In this document: piece by piece, positions 17,176 to 25,618 of the stretch
How the letters are laid out: each line of letters starts with the position of its first letter
How positions within the stretch are numbered: the first letter of the stretch is position 1
NCBI GenBank assembly: GCA_002490725.1
Contig: DKUN01000003.1
Location: 1-31,750 of the forward strand
Length of the DNA: 31,750 bases
Origin: Porphyromonadaceae bacterium UBA7203
GTDB taxonomy: Bacteria; Bacteroidota; Bacteroidia; Bacteroidales; Muribaculaceae
Direction: 5' to 3'
Program-made: the position numbers and the translations under genes
The notes under the pieces: generated by a model
The model's database searches: none
Told to the model about the DNA's origin: nothing
The model's input: the letters and a program-made list of their open reading frames with translations, nothing else

Positions 17176-20100
17176 TCAAATAACGATTTCCAGACCGAAG
17201 GTGATGGTTTTCGAGCGGGGATAGGGCGACCAGTCGAACGCCGGGGTCAGCGCCGTGTTGTAGGTCGACACTTCGGGGTCTATGCCCGAATATTTGCTCC
17301 AGGTGAAGAGATTCTGGGCTGCGGCATAGATGCGGAGCGAAGTGATGGAGGCCCGCTTGGTCACGGCCTGGGGGAGGGTATAGCCGAGAGTGACGGTTTT
17401 AAGTCGCAGGTAAGAGCCGTCTTCAACCGTGCGGTCGGAGTAGGCCGTGGGGCCCTGGCCGCCGACACGGAAAAGGGTGTTCGACGGGTTTTCGGGGGTC
17501 CAGCGGTCCTTGACGCTCTCGAACATGTTGAGCGAGGTGCGCGCCGTGGGGTCGCCGCCTTCGAATTCGATGCGGTTGGCGTTCATGATCTGGCCGCCGT
17601 AGCTGAACTGCAGGAAAACCGACAGGTCAAAGCCGCGATAGCGGAAGTTGTTGGTAAAGCCGCCGATGAACTTCGGGTTCGGGTTGCCGATGATGGTCAG
17701 GTCGTTGCTGTCAACAACGCCGTCGCCGTTGATGTCGCGGTAGCGTATGTCGCCGGGCTGGATGTTGGCGCGGTCGTTGCCGTTGTTGGGAATGCCCGCC
17801 TTGAGCACGTAGGCGTCGCCGACGCGGTCAAAGTCGGAATACTGGTAGATGCCGTCGAACAGGTAGCCGTAGAACATGGCTATCGGCTGTCCGGGGATGG
17901 CTATGTAGGGATAGGCGTTGTTGAAGTTGCCCCAGTTGACGCGGGTTGCCAGCGAGGGCTCGTCGTCGTTGAGCGCAATGACCTTGTTGCGGTTGAACGA
18001 GATGTTGAAGCTCGAATCCCATTCAAAGTCGCGGGTCTGGATGTTGATGGTGTTGAGCGTCAGTTCCAGGCCGCTGTTTGAAACGCTGCCCACGTTGCGG
18101 TAGGCGGTGAGGAAGCCCATCGAGGGGGCGAGAGTGGCGTTGAGCAGCAGGTCTTTGGTGTGCTTGTAGTAATAGTCGGCGGTGAAGCGTATGCGGTCGT
18201 TTATGAAGCTCAGGTCGAGGCCGACGTTATACTGCACGGTAGTTTCCCACTTTAGGTCGGTGTTGCCCAGCGTAGCCGGCACTACGCCCTTGAGCGGCGC
18301 ATTGTTGACCGAGTAGCCCGAAGTGGGCGAGATTACGAGGCTGGTGAGCGAGGCATAGTCGCTGACGCGGTTGTTGCCGGTAGCGCCGGCGCCCAGACGC
18401 AGCTTGCCCGACGTGAGCCACGACAGGTTTTTCATGAACTCTTCCTGGCCGAAGCCCCATGCCAGAGCTGCCGAGGGGAACGATGCCCAGCGGTTGTCGG
18501 CGGGAAATTTCGAGCTGCCGTCGGCGCGATATGAAAGGGTGGCCATATAGCGCGACTTATAGCTATAGTCCACACGGGCCAGGAATGACATCAGCGAGTT
18601 CGACGTGCGCACTACCGGAGCTTTGGTGACGGTGCCTTCGTCGAGGCCGGCAATGCCGAGCTCTTCGTTGGGCACGTTGATGGCGGTGAAGCCGTCGGAG
18701 AGGTAGCGCGAGTCCTGGAGTGTGAAGCCCGCAAGAAATTTCATGCGGTGACCCTTTTTGAGTTTGAGGTTATAGGTCAGGGTGTTTTCGTTTATGAAGT
18801 TCTGGCGCTCGTAGTTGGTGATGCTGCCGTTGACCTTTTCGTTGGTGCGCGGATTGCCCAGGCGCGAGCTCGAGTTATTGAAGATTTCGCGGCGCTGGTC
18901 GGTGCGGTTATAGCCGGCCGACACGCGCAGAATCAGGTTGTCGAGAATTTTATACTGAGCGAATGCGTTGGCGATGAATGTGTTGGTGTGCATCGGGTTA
19001 TACTCGTTCTCTACCGCCATTACCGGGTTGATGCGATAGTCGCGGGTAGGGTCAAGAGTGTCGTCATAGAGCGTTTCGAGCAGGTCTTCTTGCCAGAGCG
19101 TGCCCACGGGCCTGTAGCCCCACATGCTGTACATGATGCTGGCTGTGGGCGAGGGGTTCTGTTCCGAGGCTACGGTGCCGAACTTTTTATTGTAGGTATA
19201 GTTGAGGTTCAGGCCCACTTTGAATTTGCGGCTCAGGTCTTGCTCGAGGTTTAGTCGGCCCTGATATTTGCGGTAGCCGCTGTTGCGGATCACGCCGTCC
19301 TGATGGACCACCGAACCAGAAATGGAGTAGCGGGTGCTTTCCGTGCCGCCGCGCACCGAGAGGTTGTGGTTCATGATAAAGGCGTCGCGCAGCACCTGGT
19401 CCTGCCAGTCAATGCCTTCGACATTGCGATAGTCATCGAGGGTTTTCTGTGTGCCCAGATACATCGACGAGTACAGCGTCGGGTTCACGTCGAGCTGATA
19501 GCGCACGAATTCGTAGGGGTCGAGCATTTTCTGCTTCTTCACGGCCTGCTGGTAGCCCATGTAGACGTTATAGGAAACCACCGGTCGGCCCACTTTGCCC
19601 TTTTTGGTGGTGATGAGGATTACGCCATTGGCGCCGCGTGCACCGTAGATAGCGGTGGCCGATGCGTCTTTGAGAATCTCCATCGACTCGATTTCCTCGG
19701 GGTTGAGCACATTGCCGATCGAGGTTTCGAGCGGGAAGCCGTCGACTACGTAGAGGGGCGCGTTGCTTTGGGTGACGGAGTTGTTGCCGCGGATAACGAT
19801 GTTGAGGTCGCTGCCGGGCTGGCCGTCGCTCGAGGTTGACTGCACGCCGGCCACTCGGCCCGCCAGAGCTTCCTCGAAGTTTGAAACCGGGGCCTTCTGC
19901 ATCTCCTTGACGTCGACTTTGGCTATGGCGCCGGTAACGTCCTTGCGGGTGGTGGTGCCGTAGCCGACTACTACCACTTCGTTTAGCAGATTGTTGCTCG
20001 GGCGCATCCGTATGGTGTTGCTTTTGCCCGAGGTGACGTCGGCGGTTGTGTCATCATAGCCTACCGAGCGAATCTCGATTGCCACCTTCTGCGTGGACGC

Positions 20101-20328
20101 ATTGATGGTAAACTCGCCGTTGACGTCGGTTATGGTCAGAGCCTGCTTGCCCTTGATTGCGACTGTGGCGCCGATTACGGGCTCGCCGTTGTCATAGTCA
20201 ATGACCAGGCCCTTGACTGTGAATTTGCCCTGGGCCAAGGCTGCGAGGCCGACGGCAAGAGTCAGCACGAGCGTAGCCAGAGGCCGTTTGAAGGCTGTCA
20301 GTGATAGGGATTTAAGGTTTGAATTCAT
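17176..20328 (-). CDS. SusC/RagA family TonB-linked outer membrane transporter
   Basis: A 1050-residue TonB-dependent transporter with a signal peptide (about 1-33). The N-terminal carboxypeptidase-like domain begins 'FTVKGLVIDYDNGEPVIGATV' (key part 'NGEPVIGATV'). The SusC signature 'NEVVVVGYGTTTRKDVTGA' leads into the plug domain ('VDGFPLE', 'ILKDASATAIYGARGANGVI' type motif). The beta-barrel ends in a hydrophobic final strand ('RSKTITFGLEIVI'). Together with SusD it imports oligosaccharides across the outer membrane using TonB-ExbBD. No N-terminal anti-sigma-interacting extension is present, so control by a trans-envelope ECF/anti-sigma pair is unlikely, in line with the LacI regulator next door. 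It starts 9 bases after the FAD oxidoreductase gene. Confidence 0.97.
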   Translation of the reverse strand: MNSNLKSLSLTAFKRPLATLVLTLAVGLAALAQGKFTVKGLVIDYDNGEPVIGATVAIKGKQALTITDVNGEFTINASTQKVAIEIRSVGYDDTTADVTSGKSNTIRMRPSNNLLNEVVVVGYGTTTRKDVTGAIAKVDVKEMQKAPVSNFEEALAGRVAGVQSTSSDGQPGSDLNIVIRGNNSVTQSNAPLYVVDGFPLETSIGNVLNPEEIESMEILKDASATAIYGARGANGVILITTKKGKVGRPVVSYNVYMGYQQAVKKQKMLDPYEFVRYQLDVNPTLYSSMYLGTQKTLDDYRNVEGIDWQDQVLRDAFIMNHNLSVRGGTESTRYSISGSVVHQDGVIRNSGYRKYQGRLNLEQDLSRKFKVGLNLNYTYNKKFGTVASEQNPSPTASIMYSMWGYRPVGTLWQEDLLETLYDDTLDPTRDYRINPVMAVENEYNPMHTNTFIANAFAQYKILDNLILRVSAGYNRTDQRREIFNNSSSRLGNPRTNEKVNGSITNYERQNFINENTLTYNLKLKKGHRMKFLAGFTLQDSRYLSDGFTAINVPNEELGIAGLDEGTVTKAPVVRTSNSLMSFLARVDYSYKSRYMATLSYRADGSSKFPADNRWASFPSAALAWGFGQEEFMKNLSWLTSGKLRLGAGATGNNRVSDYASLTSLVISPTSGYSVNNAPLKGVVPATLGNTDLKWETTVQYNVGLDLSFINDRIRFTADYYYKHTKDLLLNATLAPSMGFLTAYRNVGSVSNSGLELTLNTINIQTRDFEWDSSFNISFNRNKVIALNDDEPSLATRVNWGNFNNAYPYIAIPGQPIAMFYGYLFDGIYQYSDFDRVGDAYVLKAGIPNNGNDRANIQPGDIRYRDINGDGVVDSNDLTIIGNPNPKFIGGFTNNFRYRGFDLSVFLQFSYGGQIMNANRIEFEGGDPTARTSLNMFESVKDRWTPENPSNTLFRVGGQGPTAYSDRTVEDGSYLRLKTVTLGYTLPQAVTKRASITSLRIYAAAQNLFTWSKYSGIDPEVSTYNTALTPAFDWSPYPRSKTITFGLEIVI

Positions 20329-20337
20329 ATTGCTGGT

Positions 20338-22626
20338 TTATTTGATGATCATGTGGAAGAGCGATGCGGGAATCTGTTGGCCGGGGTGGTCGAGCGTCAG
20401 TGTCAGTGACGACAGGGTAACCGGCGAAGCGAGGCTGACGCGGTTGACGGCCAGGTGGTTGTCGTTGCAGTCGGCAATGGTTTCGCCATCGTCGCCGGTG
20501 AGTTTCCAGCTGCGCACGCAGTAGGGCATCACGTTGTCGTAGTGGCCCATCTGCACGGTTTCCATGGCGTGGTCATAGTCCGTGTCGAAAAACAGGGTTA
20601 TTTCGCTGACGGTTTGAGGCTCGTTCCACTTAAGGGTGAGCGATGGAGCCTTGTCGTCGGCCGATGCCGCCCATGCGTTGGTCGAGCCGACGGGGCGGGT
20701 GGTCGATGTCAGCAGCTGGTCGGTCGAGTAGATTTCGAGGGCAGGTTCGAGGGCGAAAGCAATGTTTTTCGCCTCGGGGCGTCGCAACGGACACCAGAAT
20801 TCGAAGCTCTCGATGCCGATGCCTGCGGGCGGGTCCTGGCGGCCATAGTTCGAAACGGCGAGGTTAATCTGGTTGAGCACGGTGGTGGTGCCGGTCAGGA
20901 GCGCGTCGGTCTGCGGCAGTCTGACGGCCTCGTTGGCCATGAAGCAGACAAACACGTATTCGCTCTCGGCGAATTCCGCCTTGAGGTCTATGGTGACGCT
21001 TTGATCGCCGGCGTGCAGCGCAATGTTGGTGTTGTCGATAATTGTGTCGGGGGTGAAGCACTTGGGGCGCGAAGATGTGCGCAGCTCTACCTTGAGTTCG
21101 GTGTTTTCGTCGGCGCGCACATCAATTTTGATTTTGGGCATTTTGCCTTTGACCGGAAAGAGCGCCGCGGTCGAGAAGGTCAGCCTGTGCCAGTCGCCGT
21201 TGGCGGGATAGCCGCCAAACAGGGCCGAGCTGCTCGGAAGCAGGGTGGCCGATGCGAGTTTATTGTCGGTTTCGGCGGGTTCGAGCAGGGGAATATAGTT
21301 GCCCGCCTCGACCAGCGCCTGCTGCAGCTCGCCGATGAGCTCGGGGCTGACATAGTCGGCCGGCATGCGGCCTTTTTCGACGCAGAGCGCAAGAGCCATG
21401 CCGATGGCCTGGCCGCCGGCCGCCGATGTGCACATTACGCGTGTGGAGCCGTTGGCCACGTGCGATGTGCTGGCAATGCGGCCGCCGAACATCAGATTTT
21501 TGATGTGGTCGCCGAGATAGCAGCGGTAGGGAATCTGATAGACGCCCTTTGAGTGCCACTGGTTGCAGGCGCGGCCGTCGGCATAGACGCCGTTAGACGG
21601 ATGGAGGTCAATAGCCCAGCCACCGTAGGCCACGGCGTCGTAGTGGGTGTGCTGCTCGATGATGTCTTGCTGGGTCAGGGTGTACAGTCCTACCATGCGT
21701 CGTGACTCGCGCTTGCCCGGAATCGTGCCTACCCATTCCAGGGTGTAGGTTTCCATTTCGGGGAATTTGCCCGAGTTTTTGATGTAGTCCCAGATGCCGT
21801 AGACCACCTTCCAGAGTTCGCGTTTGATTTCTTCGGAATCGTGGATGGTGTCGAGCCGGCCGCCATATTCGATCCACCAGTACTTGCAGCCGTGGTGATG
21901 AATTGAAAAATATTCGTTGTTTTGAATCTTGCTGATGTGTTTTTCAGCGTCTTTGAGCGCATAGTCGGGGGCGAAGTATTCGACCGGCGAGCCGGTATCC
22001 TTCATGTAGAACAGAATCGTGTGGCCGAGCAGTTCGCCGTAGGTCTGCTTGTCGGGAGTGAAACCCTCGTCGTAGACCCGGCGGTCTTCGGCGCCCATGC
22101 GAAACGGATTGCCGGCCAGGTAGCTCACCAGTCCGTCGCCGCTGCAGTCGGCAAAGAAGCGTCCGCTGAGGTGATATTCGGTTTCGTTGATGGGGTTGTA
22201 GGCCACGAGGTAGTCAATCGCGTCGTCGGAGCTCTTGCCTACCTTGTAGACTATGGTGTCGAGCAGCAGCGTGATGTTGCGTTCGGCCATTACCAGGTCG
22301 AGCATGACGGTGTCGAAAATCACGGGGTTGCCCTCCTTGTTGCGATAGACGTTTTCGGTCATCAGTTCATTGATGATGCCGCCCTCGCGCGACCACCGGT
22401 TGTTGTTGCCCATGTGGGAGGTGGCTCCCAGGGCCCATAGGCGCACCTCGCTCGAGGCGTTTCCGCCGAGCACCGGGCGGTCCTGAACCAGTATCACCTT
22501 GGCTCCGCGGCGTGCAGCGGTCAGAGCGCAGCACACTCCGGTGAGTCCGCCTCCGGTAATGATGATGTCGGCTTCGAGAGTCTGACGCCGGGTGGCGCGT
22601 GAGCTTACAAATCCTTGGCTGTTCAT
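20338..22626 (-). CDS. FAD-dependent oxidoreductase (FAD_oxidored family) with C-terminal beta-sandwich
   Basis: A 762-residue flavoprotein without a visible signal peptide, so probably cytoplasmic. The dinucleotide fold starts 'EADIIITGGGLTGVCCALTA' with GGGLTG at residues 25-30, then 'VQDRPVLGGNASSEVR' (48-63), the hallmark of the FAD_oxidored (PF12831) group. 'GDGLVSYLAGNPFRMG' and 'MFGGRIASTSHVANGSTRVM' (key part 'GGRIASTSHVA') are further family stretches. The last 120 residues ('LTLKWNEPQTVSEITLFFDT') look like a discoidin-type beta-sandwich. Database entries of this group are often named xanthan lyase, which I take to be misannotation; the reactions are mostly unknown. Its place between the symporter (29 bases) and susC (9 bases) suggests oxidation of an imported sugar or aglycone. 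Confidence 0.85.
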   Translation of the reverse strand: MNSQGFVSSRATRRQTLEADIIITGGGLTGVCCALTAARRGAKVILVQDRPVLGGNASSEVRLWALGATSHMGNNNRWSREGGIINELMTENVYRNKEGNPVIFDTVMLDLVMAERNITLLLDTIVYKVGKSSDDAIDYLVAYNPINETEYHLSGRFFADCSGDGLVSYLAGNPFRMGAEDRRVYDEGFTPDKQTYGELLGHTILFYMKDTGSPVEYFAPDYALKDAEKHISKIQNNEYFSIHHHGCKYWWIEYGGRLDTIHDSEEIKRELWKVVYGIWDYIKNSGKFPEMETYTLEWVGTIPGKRESRRMVGLYTLTQQDIIEQHTHYDAVAYGGWAIDLHPSNGVYADGRACNQWHSKGVYQIPYRCYLGDHIKNLMFGGRIASTSHVANGSTRVMCTSAAGGQAIGMALALCVEKGRMPADYVSPELIGELQQALVEAGNYIPLLEPAETDNKLASATLLPSSSALFGGYPANGDWHRLTFSTAALFPVKGKMPKIKIDVRADENTELKVELRTSSRPKCFTPDTIIDNTNIALHAGDQSVTIDLKAEFAESEYVFVCFMANEAVRLPQTDALLTGTTTVLNQINLAVSNYGRQDPPAGIGIESFEFWCPLRRPEAKNIAFALEPALEIYSTDQLLTSTTRPVGSTNAWAASADDKAPSLTLKWNEPQTVSEITLFFDTDYDHAMETVQMGHYDNVMPYCVRSWKLTGDDGETIADCNDNHLAVNRVSLASPVTLSSLTLTLDHPGQQIPASLFHMIIK

Positions 22627-22655
22627 TGATGTTGAAATTGGGAAATCTATCTTTT

Positions 22656-24302
22656 TTACTTTTTATACCTTATAATCAAACCTGTTGTGAGTACAATCAC
22701 GCCCATGCCTGCGGGTATGTATTGCGAGGAGTCGGCCATGAGTCCGAGCACGAAAATCAGCACTCCGGCCAGCGAGATGCTCAGGCCGAGCACGCGACGC
22801 GTAAAGCGGTTGGCTTTATTGCCGTCGGCAATCGCCGCGGCATCGGCCTCTTCCGACTTGCGGGCCGTTGACTTATAGACGGCATAATGCGGGTCTTCAT
22901 ATCTGCGCGCGGCAAGCCAGAGTTCGGTCAGCGCCAGCATCACTACCGGCACGAAGGCTCCGACGCCCATCTCGGCGCCGCGGCTCAGCGACAAGCCGAA
23001 CAGAGGGGTCACGAATTTAAACGTCAGGTTCACGGCCAGGCTCGCCAGCGTCACGCCCAGAATGGTGCGGGCATTCTGGCGGCGGCTGAACAGCGACCAT
23101 ATCACCGGCAGATAAATGGGCACACCCGTGAGCGCGGCTACGCTGATAACCACGTTGACAATGCCGCCCATACTCTTGACCAGCAGGGCCACGATGAGGG
23201 CCATGGCGCCGAAGCCGAGGGTCGACAGGCGGGCCACTCTCATCAGGGTCTTGTCGGTTGCCTTGGGCACGAGGCGCTTGAAGATGTCGTTGGTAAACAC
23301 GCCTGCCGAGATGTTGAGTGTGGCGTTCAGCGAGCTGGCAGTGGCAAAAATCATGCCGCCGAGCATCAGGCCGAGCAGCCCCTTGGGCATGGCTTCCTTA
23401 CACATCAGCAGGTAGGCGTTTTCGTTGTCGAGGCCGGCCAGCGAGGGGTCGTAGACGCGATAGAGCATCGGCGGAATCATCCAGAGCAGGGCGCTTACAA
23501 GGTAGAGGCAGCCGAAAAGCCAGCCTACCTTGCGGCTGTCGGCCGCCGAGCGCACTGAGGTGTAGCGCTGCACGTAGGCCCAGTTGCCCCCGAGGAAAAA
23601 CGAGTTGTAGACGCAGAAAGCGAGTATGAACCACCAGGAGTATTCGCCGTGAACCGGTTCAAAGAACCCTTCGGGCACGTTGGCCAGGAATTCGCCTATG
23701 CCGCCCACTTTTTCAAACGACAGGGGTACCACGATGATTACCGCCGAGAAGAGTATGACGAACTGGAGCACGTCGGTCACCACTACGCCGCGCAGGCCGC
23801 CGATCGACACGTAAATCATGCTGAAGGCGCCGAGCACGAGAATCGACGTGGTCAGCGGAATGCCGGCCGACACTTCGACGATTTTAGCTACAGGGTAGAG
23901 GAAACTGCCGGTGGTGAACACCGATACAATCAGGAATATATAGGTGTAGAATTTCTGGACTCTGACGCCGAGACGCTCGCTGATGTAGGAGGCGGCGGTC
24001 AGGCTGTGGGTGCGCTGCCAACGCGGGGCTATCCAAGTGCCGACCACGAAGCCGGCCATGGCCATGGTCAGCTGGATTACTACCGACACTATGCCGTAGG
24101 AATAGGCAATAGAGCCCCACACCACGAAGGTGCCGGCCGAGAAGAAGCCCATGAAGAGTGAAAGTCCGTTCATTGCCCAGGGCACGTTGCCGCCCCCGGC
24201 GAAAAAGCTCTTCATATCCTTGCCCGTGCGCGAGAATGCCACACCGGTCAGCAATACTCCGAGCGAGAAAAGCAGAATTGTGACTAAATCGACGTTGCTC
24301 AT
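22656..24302 (-). CDS. Sodium:solute symporter (SSS family), inner membrane
   Basis: A 548-residue protein that is hydrophobic through most of its length and reads as about 13-14 membrane helices. 'GLSLFMGFFSAGTFVVWGS' (residues about 47-65), 'ISERLGVRVQKFYTY' and 'GGLRGVVVTDVLQFVILFSA' (key part 'GGLRGVVVTDVLQF') are typical of sodium:solute symporters for sugars, uronates, sialic acid or related compounds. In SusC/SusD loci such carriers take monosaccharides or small acids from periplasm to cytoplasm, so the locus probably yields one small product. A soluble, charged stretch before the last two helices ('YKSTARKSEEADAAAIADGN') is cytoplasmic or periplasmic linker. It is the first gene of the operon, with the promoter and twin operators just upstream. 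Confidence 0.93.
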   Translation of the reverse strand: MSNVDLVTILLFSLGVLLTGVAFSRTGKDMKSFFAGGGNVPWAMNGLSLFMGFFSAGTFVVWGSIAYSYGIVSVVIQLTMAMAGFVVGTWIAPRWQRTHSLTAASYISERLGVRVQKFYTYIFLIVSVFTTGSFLYPVAKIVEVSAGIPLTTSILVLGAFSMIYVSIGGLRGVVVTDVLQFVILFSAVIIVVPLSFEKVGGIGEFLANVPEGFFEPVHGEYSWWFILAFCVYNSFFLGGNWAYVQRYTSVRSAADSRKVGWLFGCLYLVSALLWMIPPMLYRVYDPSLAGLDNENAYLLMCKEAMPKGLLGLMLGGMIFATASSLNATLNISAGVFTNDIFKRLVPKATDKTLMRVARLSTLGFGAMALIVALLVKSMGGIVNVVISVAALTGVPIYLPVIWSLFSRRQNARTILGVTLASLAVNLTFKFVTPLFGLSLSRGAEMGVGAFVPVVMLALTELWLAARRYEDPHYAVYKSTARKSEEADAAAIADGNKANRFTRRVLGLSISLAGVLIFVLGLMADSSQYIPAGMGVIVLTTGLIIRYKK

Positions 24303-24348
24303 GCTGTTTTGGTATTAGCTTTAATTATCGTTGAAAGTTTCTACATTG

Positions 24349-24356
24349 CAAATGTA
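24349..24356 (-). promoter_or_regulatory. -7 element of the symporter-GH3 operon promoter
   Basis: TACATTTG on the minus strand fits TAnnTTTG. No convincing -33 TTG is seen 19-21 bases upstream, which fits a promoter needing an activator. The element is one arm of a perfect 6-3-6 inverted repeat (24342-24356) that also covers the likely start site. The leader to the symporter ATG is about 40 bases. Confidence 0.65.
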
Positions 24357-24400
24357 AGAATTATAACAATGTAATTATCGGAAACTTACAAGAAAATTAA

Positions 24401-24414
24401 CGGGAACGTTTTCG
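24401..24414. promoter_or_regulatory. LacI-family operator, promoter-proximal copy (symporter operon)
   Basis: CGGGAACGTTTTCG is an imperfect palindrome centred on the CG at 24407-24408, the central CG step being usual for LacI-family sites. Its centre is 51.5 bases upstream of the -7 element. It shares the flank AAAATTAACGG (24393-24403) with the matching site at 30677. Confidence 0.75.
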
Positions 24415-24424
24415 ATAGCGTTTT

Positions 24425-24436
24425 GGAAACGTTACC
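24425..24436. promoter_or_regulatory. LacI-family operator, distal copy (symporter operon)
   Basis: GGAAACGTTACC is a palindrome with one mismatched pair, centred 23 bases from the proximal site, about two helical turns. Confidence 0.75.
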
Positions 24437-24500
24437 GAACGTAAACAAGGCTCCGACCCGGCTGAGGCGGAACTTGAACAGGGGGGCTGAAAGGGTTGAT

Positions 24501-25517
24501 TTACCCGCGGGCCGACGAGCCGCGGATGTTGAGCCTGGCGTCGAGACAGACAGTTTGAGGCGTGTGGTGGCGCGGGTTGCTGAGCTGGTCGAGCAGCAGG
24601 CGGGCGGCTTCGCGGCCCATCTCCTTGGTAGGCTGCAGCACTGTGGTGAGCTGCGGTTCGACCACCGTGGCCATGGTGCCCTCACTGAACCCTACAATAG
24701 CAATATCGTCGGGCACTTTGAAGCCCGCATTCTTCAGGGCCTTCATGGCGCCGATGGCAACGGGGTCGTTGAAGCAGAAAATGGCGTCGGGGAGCGGGCC
24801 GCCTTCGGCCAGCAGCTTTTCGACGGCTTCCTGGCCGTCTTTGATGAATATGCCGGCGGGAAGCGAGCGGCCGGCGGGGTCAAGCCCGTTACGGCTAAGG
24901 GCGTTGGCAAAGCCCCGGGCGCGCATGGCGCTGACTTCGAGGTTCACCGGGCCGAGCAGGTGAATGATGTTGCGGCGCCCGGTTTCAATCAGGTGTTCAA
25001 CGGCTTTTTCGGCCATTCGGCAGTCGTCGATCATTACCTTGGGCGCATTGAGCGTGGTCGGGCAGCGGTTAAAGAACACCAGCGGCATGCCGTCGGCCAT
25101 CAGTTGGCGGTAGGCGTCTTCGTTGCCTCCTTCGTTGGTGGTTGAAATTATGATGCCTTCGACCATGTGGGCACGTAGCAGGTTGAGGTTCTCAAGTTCC
25201 TGGCTCCGGCTTTCGTTGCTTTGGGTGATGAATATGTGGAAGTCGGCCTCATAAAGCACTTCCTGGATGCCCATGATGACATTGGGGAAGAAGCTGCTGA
25301 AAAATTCAGGAATTATGATGCCGATGGTGCCCGTGCGTTTGTTTTGCAGGTTTTTGGCGTTGAGGTTCGGATGATAGTTGAGTTGTTTGGCCATTGCAAG
25401 CACTCGGTCGCGCGTTTCGCGCTTGACGTCCCAGGCGTCCGAAAGCGCGCGTGAGACTGTAGATGTGGAGATGCCGAGGGCTTTAGCTATGTCTTTGATT
25501 GTAATGTTATTGCTCAT
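24501..25517 (-). CDS. LacI-family transcriptional regulator of the polysaccharide locus
   Basis: A 338-residue LacI/GalR regulator of normal length. The helix-turn-helix is at residues about 5-26 ('TIKDIAKALGISTSTVSRAL'), the hinge with the minor-groove Leu is in 'NAKNLQNKRTG' (about 52-63), and the periplasmic-binding-protein-like effector domain runs from about 62 ('GTIGIIIPEFFSSFFP') to near the end. The recognition helix 'STSTVSRAL' is of the PurR/CcpA-like kind that reads palindromes with a central CG, matching the GGAAACGTTTCC sites at 24401-24436 and 30677-30709. It is probably the protein that binds them, sensing a sugar or breakdown product in the cytoplasm. No such site lies before its own gene, so autoregulation is not indicated. 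Confidence 0.95.
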   Translation of the reverse strand: MSNNITIKDIAKALGISTSTVSRALSDAWDVKRETRDRVLAMAKQLNYHPNLNAKNLQNKRTGTIGIIIPEFFSSFFPNVIMGIQEVLYEADFHIFITQSNESRSQELENLNLLRAHMVEGIIISTTNEGGNEDAYRQLMADGMPLVFFNRCPTTLNAPKVMIDDCRMAEKAVEHLIETGRRNIIHLLGPVNLEVSAMRARGFANALSRNGLDPAGRSLPAGIFIKDGQEAVEKLLAEGGPLPDAIFCFNDPVAIGAMKALKNAGFKVPDDIAIVGFSEGTMATVVEPQLTTVLQPTKEMGREAARLLLDQLSNPRHHTPQTVCLDARLNIRGSSARG

Positions 25518-25566
25518 ATTCTATACGATTTAAGGCAAGTTGAGGTCGGCAGACCCTAATCTGATG

Positions 25567-25574
25567 CAAAGTTA
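25567..25574 (-). promoter_or_regulatory. -7 element of the LacI-family regulator promoter
   Basis: TAACTTTG on the minus strand matches the Bacteroidota -7 consensus and lies about 50 bases before the regulator's ATG. The -33 element is not clear. Confidence 0.65.
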
Positions 25575-25588
25575 AGACATATTTATTA

Positions 25589-25608
25589 AAAGCCACTCGC
25601 TTAGAGTG
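25589..25608 (-). terminator. Weak terminator candidate after the 1152-residue gene
   Basis: On the minus strand CACTC pairs with GAGTG across a 5-base loop, followed by GC and TTTT, about 10 bases after the stop codon. The short stem makes efficient termination doubtful. Confidence 0.35.
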
Positions 25609-25618
25609 TTAAAGTGTT

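Noticed and set aside
20455..21552. Long plus-strand open frame of 365 codons antisense to the FAD oxidoreductase gene
   Set aside because: It has the Val/Gly/Ala/His-rich composition expected from the complement of a GC-rich gene, no recognisable motif and no promoter. The minus-strand gene is unmistakable.
24437..24446. Possible third operator half (GAACGTAAAC) beyond the distal site
   Set aside because: Only one half matches the palindrome and there is no equivalent at the other twin-operator promoter.
25518..25618. Operator of the LacI-family protein before its own gene
   Set aside because: No sequence resembling GGAAACGTTTCC is present; the only inverted repeat there is a short hairpin better explained as a weak terminator.
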